64,000 bases of DNA from JBBARC01 sp040400005 (GTDB lineage Bacteria; Pseudomonadota; Alphaproteobacteria; Acetobacterales; Acetobacteraceae): the NCBI GenBank assembly GCA_040400005.1, contig JBBARC010000011.1, forward strand, positions 5,897-69,896. The letters are read 5' to 3'. Shown piece after piece: positions 42,308 through 50,936 of this stretch. A program made the translations under genes and the position numbers. Within the stretch, counting starts at the first letter, position 1, and every line of letters begins with the position of its first letter. The notes under the pieces are model-generated. The model did no database searches, had not been told where the DNA came from, and saw nothing but the letters and a program-made list of their open reading frames with translations.

Positions 42308-44131
42308 ATGAAAATCGTCAATATCGCGATCATCGCGCACGTCGATCATGGCAAGACCACGCTGGTTGACCAGTTGCTGAAACAATCCGGCTCGTTCCGC
42401 GAACACCAGCAGGTGGCCGAACGCGCGATGGACCGTAACGATCTCGAACGCGAGCGCGGCATCACCATTTTGGCCAAGTGCACGTCGGTGGTGTGGAAAG
42501 ATACCCGCATTAACATCGTCGATACCCCCGGCCACGCCGATTTCGGCGGTGAAGTTGAACGTATTCTGAACATGGTCGATGGCGCCATTGTGTTGGTCGA
42601 TGCCGCCGAAGGGGTGTTGCCGCAAACCAAGTTTGTGGTTGGCAAGGCGCTGGCGCAGGGCTTGAAGCCGATTGTTGTGGTCAATAAAATCGACCGCCAG
42701 GATGCGCGCGCCGATGAAGTGCACAATGAAGTGTTCGATCTGTTTGCAGCCCTGGGTGCCACCGATGAACAGCTCGATTTTCCCATGCTGTATGCCTCGG
42801 GCCGGCAAGGCTGGGCCGATGAAGAACTGGAAGGTGCGCGCAAAGATTTGGCACCAATGTTCGATCTGGTGCTGCGCCATGTGGTGCCGCCAGTGTTTGA
42901 TAGCGAAGCGCCGTTTGGCATGGTCGCCTCGATCCTGGATTACGATAATTTCTTGGGCCGCGTGCTGACGGGGCGTATTATGCAGGGCCGCGCCAAGCTC
43001 AACATGCCGGTAAAAGTGTTGCGCAGCGATGGCACAATTGTGGAAACTGGGCGGCTGACCAAGCTGCTGGCGTTTCGCGGGCTAGACCGGATTGTGGTGG
43101 AAGAAGTCGAAGCCGGCGACATTATTGCGGTTGCTGGTCTGACGGATGCCACCATTCCAGATACCATCGGATCGCCCGATCTGCCTGGCGCGCTGCCGGC
43201 AACCCCGGTTGATCCGCCGACGCTGGCGATGACTTTTCGGGTGAACGATGGCCCGATGGGTGGGCGCGAAGGTAAGAAGGTGACCAGCCGGCAGATCCGC
43301 GATCGGTTGCTGCGCGAATCTGAAGGCAATGTTGCCATCAAAATCACCGAAAGCACCGAGAGCGAAGCGTTTGAAGTGGCCGGCCGCGGCGAATTGCAGC
43401 TGGGCGTGCTGATTGAAACCATGCGCCGCGAAGGGTTTGAACTCACCATCGGCCGCCCGCGTGTGCTGACCCGCCAAAACCCCGAGACCGGCGCACGTGA
43501 AGAGCCGTTTGAGGAAGTGCTGGTGGACGTGGACGAGCCCTATTCCGGCATCGTTGTGGAAAAGATGAGCCTGCGCCGTGGCCAAATGCAAGACATGCGG
43601 CCATCGGGCGGCGGCAAAGTGCGGCTGACGTTTATTATCCCCAGCCGTGGCCTGATTGGTTACCATGGGGAGTTTTTAACCGACACCCGCGGCACCGGCA
43701 TTATGAACCGGCTGTTTGCTGGCTACCAAGCCTGGGCGGGGCCGATTGAAGGGCGCCGTTGCGGGTCGTTGATCAGCAGCGAAGGCGGCAATGCGGTGCA
43801 TTACGCGCTGTTCTATCTGCAGGAACGCGGCACCATGTTCGTCAACCCAGGCGATGCCGTCTATGTCGGTATGATTTTGGGCGAGCATAGCCGCGGATCG
43901 GATCTGGACATCAACCCGATCAAAGAAAAGAAACTCAGCAACGTGCGTGCCGCCGGCAAGGACGATGCCATGCTGCTGATCCCGCCGCGCCGCATGTCGC
44001 TGGAACAGGCGATTGCCTATATTGAAGATGATGAGCTGGTGGAGGTGACGCCCACCGCTATTCGTTTGCGCAAGCGCTATTTGGATCCCAATGAGCGTAA
44101 GCGGTTCGAGAAACGTAGCAGCAACGGCTGA
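42308..44131 (+). CDS. typA: Translational GTPase TypA/BipA
   Basis: 607 residues from MKIVNIAIIAHVDHG; the open frame upstream to 42065 has no TypA-like sequence. GTPase motifs: G1 AHVDHGKTT, G2 RGITI, G3 DTPGHADFGG, G4 NKIDRQDAR; then domain II, an EF-G-like domain V (VEVTEPYSGIVVEKM-type VDEPYSGIVVEKMS) and the TypA-specific C-terminal domain (SSEGGNAVHYALFYLQERG, GSDLDINPIKEKKLSNVRAAGKDD). TypA is a ribosome-associated GTPase acting in 50S assembly, stress and cold adaptation. Followed by a strong terminator. Confidence 0.97.
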   Translation: MKIVNIAIIAHVDHGKTTLVDQLLKQSGSFREHQQVAERAMDRNDLERERGITILAKCTSVVWKDTRINIVDTPGHADFGGEVERILNMVDGAIVLVDAAEGVLPQTKFVVGKALAQGLKPIVVVNKIDRQDARADEVHNEVFDLFAALGATDEQLDFPMLYASGRQGWADEELEGARKDLAPMFDLVLRHVVPPVFDSEAPFGMVASILDYDNFLGRVLTGRIMQGRAKLNMPVKVLRSDGTIVETGRLTKLLAFRGLDRIVVEEVEAGDIIAVAGLTDATIPDTIGSPDLPGALPATPVDPPTLAMTFRVNDGPMGGREGKKVTSRQIRDRLLRESEGNVAIKITESTESEAFEVAGRGELQLGVLIETMRREGFELTIGRPRVLTRQNPETGAREEPFEEVLVDVDEPYSGIVVEKMSLRRGQMQDMRPSGGGKVRLTFIIPSRGLIGYHGEFLTDTRGTGIMNRLFAGYQAWAGPIEGRRCGSLISSEGGNAVHYALFYLQERGTMFVNPGDAVYVGMILGEHSRGSDLDINPIKEKKLSNVRAAGKDDAMLLIPPRRMSLEQAIAYIEDDELVEVTPTAIRLRKRYLDPNERKRFEKRSSNG

Positions 44132-44139
44132 GACGAACA

Positions 44140-44174
44140 AAAAAGGCTTTTATCCGGTGGATAAAAGCCTTTTT
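44140..44174. terminator. Bidirectional rho-independent terminator
   Basis: A perfect 16-bp stem (AAAAAGGCTTTTATCC / GGATAAAAGCCTTTTT) with a 3-nt GGT loop and T-runs on both sides, between typA (+) and the SDR gene (-). Confidence 0.92.
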
Positions 44175-44204
44175 CTTTGGTGCATTGGTAAAGAAAATTT
44201 TTTG

Positions 44205-44993
44205 TTAAACGGCGGACGGATCGCCAATAGTGGCGCCGCCATCGGCCACAATCAATTGGCCAGTCACAAAACTTGCCGCTTCACTGGCCAAAAACAACGC
44301 AAGCGACGCGATTTCTTCCGGCCGGCCAAAGCGGCGCAGGGGCGCACGTTCGCTCACCGATTTGGCGATCTCTGGGCTGCTGGTTAAGGCCTGGGCAAAG
44401 TCGGTGGCGATGATGCCGGGGGCAATGGCGTTAACCCGCACGTTGCTCGGGCCGTATTCCACCGCCAAATTGCGCACCAGGGCTGCTTCGGCCGCTTTGG
44501 AAACCCCGTAGGCGCCTAGCATGGTGTTGCCGCGCAGGGCGGCGATGGAGGAGATGACAACAACGCTGCCGGATTTGCGGTGCGCCATGGCCGGCATCAG
44601 CATGTTGCACAATTGCCAGGTGCTGCGCAGATTGGTGCCCATGATTTTGTCCCAGGCCTCATCAGAACAATTGGCCAGCGGGCCGAAAACCGGGTTGATC
44701 GCGGCATTGGCAATCAGAATATCCAGCGTGCCGAAAGCGGCGATGGTTTGGTCGGCGAGGTTTTGCAAATCCTCGCGGCGGCCGATGTTGGCGGCGATGG
44801 TGATGGCGCGATCGGCGCCATACTGCGCGTTAATCGCATCACGCACGATGTTGCAGGCATCCGCTTTGCGCGAAGATATCACCACCCGCGCCCCGGCGGC
44901 GGCCAAGGCTTCGGAGGTGGCGCGGCCGATGCCGCGCGATGAGCCGGTGATGAGGGCGGTTTTGCCGGTGAGGTTGAAGCGGTGCAGGGGCAT
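44205..44993 (-). CDS. Short-chain dehydrogenase/reductase
   Basis: 262 residues. The Rossmann TGSSRGIGRATSEALAAAGA cofactor loop, NAAINP in place of NNAG, catalytic Ser in VVVISSIAA, and Tyr-x3-Lys as YGVSK are all present, and the C-terminal SFVTGQLIVADGG is typical of classical SDRs. The PGIIATDFA segment fits a 3-oxoacyl or alcohol SDR. NAD(P) preference is not certain; the Arg after the glycine motif (VVISSRKAD) favours NADP. Specificity unknown. Confidence 0.93.
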   Translation of the reverse strand: MPLHRFNLTGKTALITGSSRGIGRATSEALAAAGARVVISSRKADACNIVRDAINAQYGADRAITIAANIGRREDLQNLADQTIAAFGTLDILIANAAINPVFGPLANCSDEAWDKIMGTNLRSTWQLCNMLMPAMAHRKSGSVVVISSIAALRGNTMLGAYGVSKAAEAALVRNLAVEYGPSNVRVNAIAPGIIATDFAQALTSSPEIAKSVSERAPLRRFGRPEEIASLALFLASEAASFVTGQLIVADGGATIGDPSAV

Positions 44994-45284
44994 TTTGGGG
45001 TTTCCGTTGGTTTTTTGGTCGCGGGACTGTGCCGGGGGCGTCGGGGCGGCGCAAGGGCAGAGGCCTGGCGGTATTGGGTTACGTTGGCTTTTTTTGGTAT
45101 TGGCCGGATATGGCGGACGCCCAAGAGCAGCTATGGATGAGCAGGAGGCTTTAGCGGGTATCAGCGGCCAATGCGCCGATCAGTCGCAAAACGGCAATTC
45201 TGCCAATACACGGAAGCACAGTTCCCTGTCCTACCTAATGCCGAAGGTTAGACCCTTGATACTCGGATCTTATCCTTGCTCGAA

Positions 45285-46358
45285 TTAGTTTCGCCACCAA
45301 GACATTGTGCCAAGGCGATTGTTCCAATACCCGTTCATGGGATCGCACTGGTCGTCCTCAATAGAAATATCCACGCAGCCGGGTGCAGGTTTGCATCCCG
45401 GTAACGGACCGTCGTTGCCTTGGCAGGTATGTGGGTATGTTGTTATGTGGACCGGCTGGGAGCAGAAGGCGCTTTGGTTACCAGGCGAAATTGGCCAATT
45501 CACGATAATTGGCTTACCGGGTATCCGCATCCCCGCGTTAACAATACCTAGCCATATCGCATCGTGTCCCTGACTAACGACCACTGTGCTTGGATGTCCG
45601 CTACAGGTGATATCTGCCATTATCGAAATGGCGTGGTCCCAAGACGCCGTTGGCGCAGCAGCATTTAATGATTCAATGACGCGCTTTTCTATATCAGCCT
45701 TCGGATCGGATGAGGGCGCGAATCCTGACGACTGGCTATTCTTCCAATCATCCGCGCCGCAGCGTCGTGATTCCGTGACTTCTTGGCCGTGGTCATTCCA
45801 CCTTGTGCGGCTGCACTGGACCGGCTGATATTGGCGACCGTCAAAGGACATTCGCGAGCTGCGGCATTCGATCGCGACACATCCGGTAGATCCGATATCG
45901 TTTAATCCGTGGCTTTTCTGCCCATATATATCGAAAGAGTCGCCGCCGTTCTGATAGACAAGGCGATAAAACGACCGAGACGCAGACGGTTGCTCGTCTA
46001 CCAGGAAATACTGGAAAAGGTGAGCACCATAGAGAACCTGGCAATAAGGATTTAGGGACGGTCGTACAAACCAAAGCGCGTGACCTGCCCCCCCACTGAT
46101 CCGCACGGCTCGCAGTAACGACGCATAGTCGGCGTGCTTCAGCCTTTGGGCAGCAACACAGGCGTCAAGCTGTTCGAGGTTGCCTCGGCCGACAGAATCA
46201 AGAACGATACGAACTAGTTCCGGAGATGGGCGGATCTCGCCCGGTGTGGAGTTTTCCGTGCTGGCGCTCAGGAGAGGTTTTTCGTTACCCCACGCCGGCA
46301 GCGCGGTTGCACATAACAAGGCGGCGGAAATAATGCGGCGAAGCTGAGCGGCAGACAT
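45285..46358 (-). CDS. Secreted Cys-rich hypothetical protein
   Basis: 357 residues with a signal peptide (IISAALLCATALPAWG-NE). About a dozen Cys in the mature part (CVAAQRL, CQVLYG, GCVAIECRSS, RCGADDW, ADITCSGH, AFCSQPVH, HTCQGNDGPLPGCKPAPGC) suggest several disulfides. The sequence has an AT-richer codon use than its neighbours, with fewer of the local GC-heavy codons. It is not recognised; lectin or protease-inhibitor-like folds are possible but unsupported. First member of an accessory patch that runs to about 47288. Confidence 0.65.
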   Translation of the reverse strand: MSAAQLRRIISAALLCATALPAWGNEKPLLSASTENSTPGEIRPSPELVRIVLDSVGRGNLEQLDACVAAQRLKHADYASLLRAVRISGGAGHALWFVRPSLNPYCQVLYGAHLFQYFLVDEQPSASRSFYRLVYQNGGDSFDIYGQKSHGLNDIGSTGCVAIECRSSRMSFDGRQYQPVQCSRTRWNDHGQEVTESRRCGADDWKNSQSSGFAPSSDPKADIEKRVIESLNAAAPTASWDHAISIMADITCSGHPSTVVVSQGHDAIWLGIVNAGMRIPGKPIIVNWPISPGNQSAFCSQPVHITTYPHTCQGNDGPLPGCKPAPGCVDISIEDDQCDPMNGYWNNRLGTMSWWRN

Positions 46359-46506
46359 GGTGTAAGTTTACACAGTCGTCCAATTCCCGCTATAGGCTAA
46401 AGCGGGCTTCTTACCGATCTCGTCCACGCAATCGAAAGAAAACAGCAAGTAGGGACCATCAAGATCGTTGCGATATCGCCGCGTGACGCGGAGTCTACTC
46501 GATCCT

Positions 46507-46552
46507 GCAAGTCCTAGTCTTGCGGCCGTGGGTTCTAATTCCGCCGCCGGCA
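46507..46552 (+). other. tRNA-like 3' fragment (anticodon arm and T-arm)
   Basis: GCAAG-TCCTAGT-CTTGC forms a 5-bp stem (7 bp with flanks) and 7-nt loop; after a 4-nt spacer, GTGGG-TTCTAAT-TCCGC forms a T-arm-like stem with a TTCxAAT loop, then a 7-nt acceptor-like segment. The 5' half (D-arm and acceptor) does not fold properly, so it is a degenerate fragment, not a functional tRNA. Such fragments are typical of att sites. Confidence 0.35.
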
Positions 46553-46603
46553 CAACAAGCGCTGAACCGTATCGCACCGCGTCATCATCGGGCGCCGCAA
46601 ACC

Positions 46604-46942
46604 CTAAGCTGCAGTGCTGCCTTGCTGCACAGACTGATGACCGTGATTGGGAAGTTGCCCCTGCGCGAGAGCAGATTCGACATAGAAAAGAAACTCAACG
46701 TCGTTCTGTACATCCGGATCAGCATCTGCCGAGGCTTGCGCCACGTTCATTTCGTGCCTGATGGCGCGCAGGAAAAGTGCCGCAATGGCATCGGGGATGT
46801 CGATCATCGTACCGGCAGGTTTATCCCCGGCCTGCCATTGCCGCCAGTTGGCCTGCATGGCGCGATCTAACACATGATCGGTGACCGCGCGCCGTGTGGC
46901 GTTTTCGGCAAACCGCAGCGCTTTTGGCGATAATTGTATCAT
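46604..46942 (-). CDS. Hypothetical protein, putative antitoxin of Tse2-like toxin
   Basis: 112 residues, predicted mostly helical (ALRFAENATRRAVTDHVLDRAMQANWRQW, IPDAIAALFLRAIRHEM), rich in Ala, Gln and acidic residues at the C-terminus. No family is recognised. It lies 25 bp downstream of the Tse2-like gene on the same strand, the expected place for a neutralising partner in toxin-first operons. The role is inferred from position only. Confidence 0.5.
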   Translation of the reverse strand: MIQLSPKALRFAENATRRAVTDHVLDRAMQANWRQWQAGDKPAGTMIDIPDAIAALFLRAIRHEMNVAQASADADPDVQNDVEFLFYVESALAQGQLPNHGHQSVQQGSTAA

Positions 46943-46967
46943 GATGCAGCGTGTCTTAGCACAGATT

Positions 46968-47288
46968 TCAGCGAAATTCCAGGTTTGCCTTCCCCAAAAG
47001 CGATTTGTATGCGCTCAACGCCATGTCAGCGGCCGGTTCCCACGACCAGTGCTGGCCGTGGTCGTTCCAAACGATCAAAAGACCCCCGTAATCATACCCT
47101 GCCGGCAGCGTCCACCATTGGCCGGCAGCCGGCGGCCTTTGCACCGCAAAAGTTGAAACGCCGCCCGAGCCAAATCTTACCCAAGCGGCGCCTTCATATT
47201 GAAAATGCTCAATATCTTTGGGCCGAACATGGTCGAGGCGGGCGGAAGTCGCGTTGCCCAAGCGATGGAGATCGCACGCCGTGATCAT
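46968..47288 (-). CDS. Tse2-like ADP-ribosyltransferase toxin-type protein
   Basis: 106 residues. The segment GSGGVSTFAVQ, then WWTLPAGYDYGG, and NDHGQHWSWEPAADMALSAY with KSLLG aligns by eye with the C-terminal core of Tse2-family toxins (GGxSxF, then IPxGTxxP, and a HYxxxPxxxM segment before a helix). Tse2 of Pseudomonas is a cytoplasmic ADP-ribosyltransferase-like toxin. Its ATG overlaps the methyltransferase stop (ATGA), so it may be translated with that gene. Without a database search the family assignment is tentative. Confidence 0.5.
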   Translation of the reverse strand: MITACDLHRLGNATSARLDHVRPKDIEHFQYEGAAWVRFGSGGVSTFAVQRPPAAGQWWTLPAGYDYGGLLIVWNDHGQHWSWEPAADMALSAYKSLLGKANLEFR

Positions 47289-47899
47289 CGCGGTGCCGCA
47301 CTACCGGCGTACATATACGCCAGCGGCTTGGGGCCTTTAACATACCCCGTTTCCAACCGGTCAACCGCAAACCCAGCATCGGCCAGAATGGTAGTAATCG
47401 CCCGGTTGGCGTGGCAATTGCCAGCAACGTGCCGCCAAACCGGGGTAATGCGGTGCTGCCAGCGGGCCACCCCCGCATCCGGCGAAAGCCCGTGTTCGGC
47501 GAATAATAAACGCCCGCCAGGGCGCAGAACGCGGCGCGCCTCACGCAGCGCCGCCACCGGATCGCCAATAGTACACATGGTCCAAGTGGTGACCACGGTA
47601 TCGAAGCTGGCCGCATCAAACGGCAAAGTTTCCGCTGGGGACTGGCGCAAATGCAGGTTTATACCCGCGTTTCTGCCGGCCGCCTCGGCCATCGCCAGCA
47701 ACGCGGCCGAGGGATCAACACCGCTAACCCCAGTCACCTGGGGGCCGTAAAACGGCAAGTTCAGCCCCGACCCAATGCCCAGTTCCAGCACTTGGCCCCT
47801 GGCATCGGCGCCAATACGGGCGCGAAAAGGCGTGAACAGCCCTTGCTGCATAACCCTGGCCAGCAGCCGCGGCAGCACGTAGCGATCGTAAAGCGACAT
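47285..47899 (-). CDS. Class I SAM-dependent methyltransferase
   Basis: 204 residues. MSLYDRYVLPRLLARVMQQ starts a UbiE/Methyltransf_11-type protein: motif I VLELGIGSGLNLPFY, acidic residue after VSGVDPSAALL, VTTWTMCTIGDPVAAL (motif IV-like), and LRPGGRLLFAEHGLSP. Close relatives are annotated as phospholipid N-methyltransferase-like or arsenite-methyltransferase-unrelated enzymes; substrate unknown. Overlaps the Tse2-like ORF by 4 bp. Confidence 0.85.
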   Translation of the reverse strand: MSLYDRYVLPRLLARVMQQGLFTPFRARIGADARGQVLELGIGSGLNLPFYGPQVTGVSGVDPSAALLAMAEAAGRNAGINLHLRQSPAETLPFDAASFDTVVTTWTMCTIGDPVAALREARRVLRPGGRLLFAEHGLSPDAGVARWQHRITPVWRHVAGNCHANRAITTILADAGFAVDRLETGYVKGPKPLAYMYAGSAAPR

Positions 47900-48009
47900 T
47901 GGCCCCCTCCCCCCTATGGCGTGGTGTCAGCACCAGTGTTCCATCCTTGGCACGACACCGCTAGTATGGCGCCAGTCCAAACAAAAACCATAAGCGGAGA
48001 GTTTTTACC

Positions 48010-49599
48010 GTGAGCGCCTATGATTACCCCCTGATCATCAAGCAACTTCTGATCACCCCGCTGCGCCAGTGGCCCAACCAGGAAATTGTTTACCGCGACA
48101 AGCTGCGGTTGACCTACCGGCAGTTTGGCGAACGGGTCGCGCGGCTAGGGTCGGCCTTGGCAGCCCTAGGCGTTGCCCACGGTGACACCGTGGCGGTGAT
48201 GGACTGGGATAGTAACCGTTACCTGGAATGTTTTTATGGCATCCCAATGTCCGGCGCCGTGCTGATGACAGTGAACGTGCGGCTATCGCCCGACCAGATT
48301 CTGTATACGCTCAACCATGCTGAAGCCAGTGTGATCCTGTGCAATACAGAATTTATGAGCCTGCTTGCCGAATTGCGGCCGCAACTGACCGTGGCCAAAA
48401 AATTCATCTGCCTGGATGATGATAGCGTGGTACCCGAAGGCTTTGCCTGGGACGGCGAATACGAAGCACTGCTTGCCGCCGGCGACCCGGCCCATGACTT
48501 TCCCGAGTTTAGCGAACAAACCCGGGCCACAACATTCTATACCACCGGCACCACCGGCAACCCCAAAGGCGTGTACTACTCGCACCGCCAAATTGTGCTG
48601 CACACCATTATGGGTGTGGGGGTCATGAGCTTTCGCGATAACGAAGTGTACATGCCAATCACCCCAATGTTTCATGTGCACGCCTGGGGCAACCCGTACA
48701 ACGCAACACTGCGTGGCATAAAGCAGGTTTACCCCGGCCGTTATCAGCCTGATTTGCTGGCACGGTTATTTGTCACCGAAGGGGTAACATTCTCGCATTG
48801 CGTGCCGACCATTTTAAAAATGTTCCTCGATGCCGCCGCACTATTAAACGTTGATCTTTCTAAATGGCGGGTGATCATCGGTGGCTCCGCCCTGCCGCGC
48901 GCACTCGCGCGCCAGGCGATGGATTTGGGCGTGGATGTTTTCGCCGGCTGGGGCATGTCTGAAACTGGCCCGATGGCGACAGTCGCTTTGCTAAAACCGC
49001 ATCTCGCCGATGGCGGCGAAACCGAAATCACCTACCGCACCCGCGCCGGCCGCCCAGTGCCGCTGGTGGATTTGCGCATCATCGATGGCAACGGCAAATT
49101 TCTGCCCCACGATGGCGTTAGCGCCGGCGAAGTGGTGCTGCGTTCCCCCTGGCTAACCCAAGGCTATTTGCATAACCCCGAAGCCAGTGCCGCCCTGTGG
49201 GAAGGCGGCTGGATGCACACCGGGGATATCGGCACGATCGACGCCGAAGATTTCCTTAACATCACTGATCGCATCAAAGATGTTGTCAAAACAGGTGGTG
49301 AATGGGTATCTAGCTTACAACTGGAAGATATTATCTCCAGCAACCCCGGCGTATCGGAAGTGGCCGTCATCGGGGTAAAATGCCCACGCTGGGGCGAACG
49401 GCCGCTGGCCGTGGTTGTCGCCAAAAAAGACAGCCCGCACAACCCCGAAGCGATCCGCGCCACCGTCATGGCGCACGTGGATAGCGGCGAAATCTCCAAA
49501 TACGCCATGCCAGAGCGCATCGAGTTCGTCGATGCCATACCACGCACCAGCGTGGGCAAGCTGGATAAGAAAGTTCTCCGCACGATGTTTGGGCCCTAA
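48010..49599 (+). CDS. Long- or medium-chain fatty-acid-CoA ligase
   Basis: 529 residues from GTG 48010 with a GCGGAGAG ribosome binding site upstream. The AMP-binding signature FYTTGTTGNPKGVYY, the FAGWGMSETGP loop, and the C-terminal GWMHTGDIGTIDAEDFLNITDRIKD followed by KTGGEWVSSLQLED are typical of acyl-CoA synthetases; catalytic Lys is in SVGKLDKK. The sequence resembles the medium/long-chain FadD group (fatty acid activation through an acyl-adenylate). Isolated gene followed by a hairpin-rich block. Confidence 0.92.
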   Translation: MSAYDYPLIIKQLLITPLRQWPNQEIVYRDKLRLTYRQFGERVARLGSALAALGVAHGDTVAVMDWDSNRYLECFYGIPMSGAVLMTVNVRLSPDQILYTLNHAEASVILCNTEFMSLLAELRPQLTVAKKFICLDDDSVVPEGFAWDGEYEALLAAGDPAHDFPEFSEQTRATTFYTTGTTGNPKGVYYSHRQIVLHTIMGVGVMSFRDNEVYMPITPMFHVHAWGNPYNATLRGIKQVYPGRYQPDLLARLFVTEGVTFSHCVPTILKMFLDAAALLNVDLSKWRVIIGGSALPRALARQAMDLGVDVFAGWGMSETGPMATVALLKPHLADGGETEITYRTRAGRPVPLVDLRIIDGNGKFLPHDGVSAGEVVLRSPWLTQGYLHNPEASAALWEGGWMHTGDIGTIDAEDFLNITDRIKDVVKTGGEWVSSLQLEDIISSNPGVSEVAVIGVKCPRWGERPLAVVVAKKDSPHNPEAIRATVMAHVDSGEISKYAMPERIEFVDAIPRTSVGKLDKKVLRTMFGP

Positions 49600-49631
49600 G
49601 GTACAGGACGCAGGCAAGGTAAGGCAAGCAA

Positions 49632-49771
49632 AGTAAGGCTGGTGGGGCGAAGCCGCCCCCCCAGGCCCCCGGCGTAATGTTGACGGCATTCGTCCACACG
49701 CCGTCATCATAATGCCGGGGGTCTGGGGGAGCGGCCCCGTGCGCAGCACGCCTTCGCGTGACGCTGCACCA
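49632..49771. repeat. Intergenic hairpin block F
   Basis: A long stem between CCCCCCAGGCCCCCGGC (with TAATGTTGACGGC) and GCCGTCATCATAATGCCGG-GGGTCTGGGGG closes a small loop (about 49657-49729), with a nearby GGGGCGAAGCCGCCCC hairpin. It lies between the convergent acyl-CoA ligase and acyltransferase genes and may terminate both. Confidence 0.7.
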
Positions 49772-49784
49772 GCCTTTTCTTCAC

Positions 49785-50933
49785 TTAGCCTTGCCGTGCC
49801 GCAATGCGTTTGCCGACATCGCGCAGGGGGCGTTCGACGAGGCGGAAGTTTAGCTCGCTGAGCACCAGCACCAGGGGGATCGCGGTGGCGATGAGTTTCC
49901 AGGCGTCACCGGGGCCGGCGTTTGGCAGTAGGCGAAACCAGAGTTCGCGGGTGAAGGTAAAGATCGGGGCGTGGATCAGGTAGATGCCGTAGGATCGGCT
50001 GCCGACCCAGAGGAGTGCGCGTTTGGTGATGCCGGGGGCCCAGATATAGTGCTGCCCGTAGGAGGCAACGAACACCAGGGCAGTTGCGATGATGGCGATC
50101 AGGCCGGGGCGGATGGCGGTGATTTTTTGGAATAATGGGGCGAGGGCCGCCATGAAAAATAGGCTGCCCCATAATACGGCCCAGCGCGCGGCGCGGGAGT
50201 TGGCCAGTATGGCTGGGTTCATGCGTTGGTAGAGCGGCTGTTCGGCAAAAATTGCCAGCAGCACGCCAAAAACCATGGCATGGGCACGAAACGCCATGAG
50301 CGGAATGGTTTCTGGCAGGGCGCAGAGGATGGCGGCGATGAGTAATAGGATGGCGACCAGGCGGCGGCCGGACAGGAAAACCACCACCGGCAGAGCTGAG
50401 TAAAATTGTTCTTCTAGCGACAGGCTCCAGTAATGGCTGGTGGAGCCATAGGGGAGCACGGCAAAGCGCGCGGCGAAGCGGAAATCGGCTACCGCTAAGG
50501 CGCCAGCGATGACGGATTCGAAATTCGTGTGGAACGATTCCCAGGCGCCTGATCGGTTAAAGATAGCAGAACACAGCAGCACGAAGGCCAACCACAACCA
50601 GGCCGCCGGTAGCAGGCGCCAGACGCGGCGGATCCAGAATTGCACGAGGGTTGCGCCGAAGGCCGTGTTTGTGGTGGCGGCACGTAGCTTGGGCAGCAGA
50701 CTGCGCGCGATGACAAAGCCGGAAATGGCAAAGAAGATATCTACGCCTGGCCAGAAATCGAGGTAGTTGGCGCGGATATGCTGCCACAGCGGCACATCCC
50801 AGGCGATCAGCATGGGTTGCCAATGTACCAACATCACCATCAGCACGGCAATGCCGCGCAGGGCTTCGATGTCGGGTAGTTTGGCGCTACCCGCTACCTG
50901 CGGTGCGATCAGGTGCGGGATTGCATCATCCAT
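49785..50933 (-). CDS. Acyltransferase-3 family membrane protein
   Basis: 382 residues with about ten membrane segments. The acyltransferase-3 (OafA/YrhL) start is visible: LRGIAVLMVMLVHWQPML with the conserved His, then DIFFAISGFVIARSLLPKL and ASLRRIRRIWRLLP-type RRVWRLLPAAWLW, and SLSLEEQFYSALPVV. These enzymes O-acetylate or acylate polysaccharides at the membrane. The stop-to-start spacing with gyrB is 3 bp on the same strand, so it may be co-transcribed with gyrB. Confidence 0.9.
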   Translation of the reverse strand: MDDAIPHLIAPQVAGSAKLPDIEALRGIAVLMVMLVHWQPMLIAWDVPLWQHIRANYLDFWPGVDIFFAISGFVIARSLLPKLRAATTNTAFGATLVQFWIRRVWRLLPAAWLWLAFVLLCSAIFNRSGAWESFHTNFESVIAGALAVADFRFAARFAVLPYGSTSHYWSLSLEEQFYSALPVVVFLSGRRLVAILLLIAAILCALPETIPLMAFRAHAMVFGVLLAIFAEQPLYQRMNPAILANSRAARWAVLWGSLFFMAALAPLFQKITAIRPGLIAIIATALVFVASYGQHYIWAPGITKRALLWVGSRSYGIYLIHAPIFTFTRELWFRLLPNAGPGDAWKLIATAIPLVLVLSELNFRLVERPLRDVGKRIAARQG

Positions 50934-50936
50934 GCC

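Noticed and set aside
46507..46552. Functional tRNA with CTA anticodon
   Set aside because: The D-arm has only three pairs and the acceptor stem does not pair; position 33 is C instead of U and CCA is absent. Kept only as a fragment.
46368..46577. 69-codon minus-strand ORF between the secreted protein and the toxin-like pair
   Set aside because: It reads PAAELEPTAARLGLAG, the typical pattern of antisense tRNA sequence, and it covers the tRNA-like fragment. I treat it as a spurious ORF.
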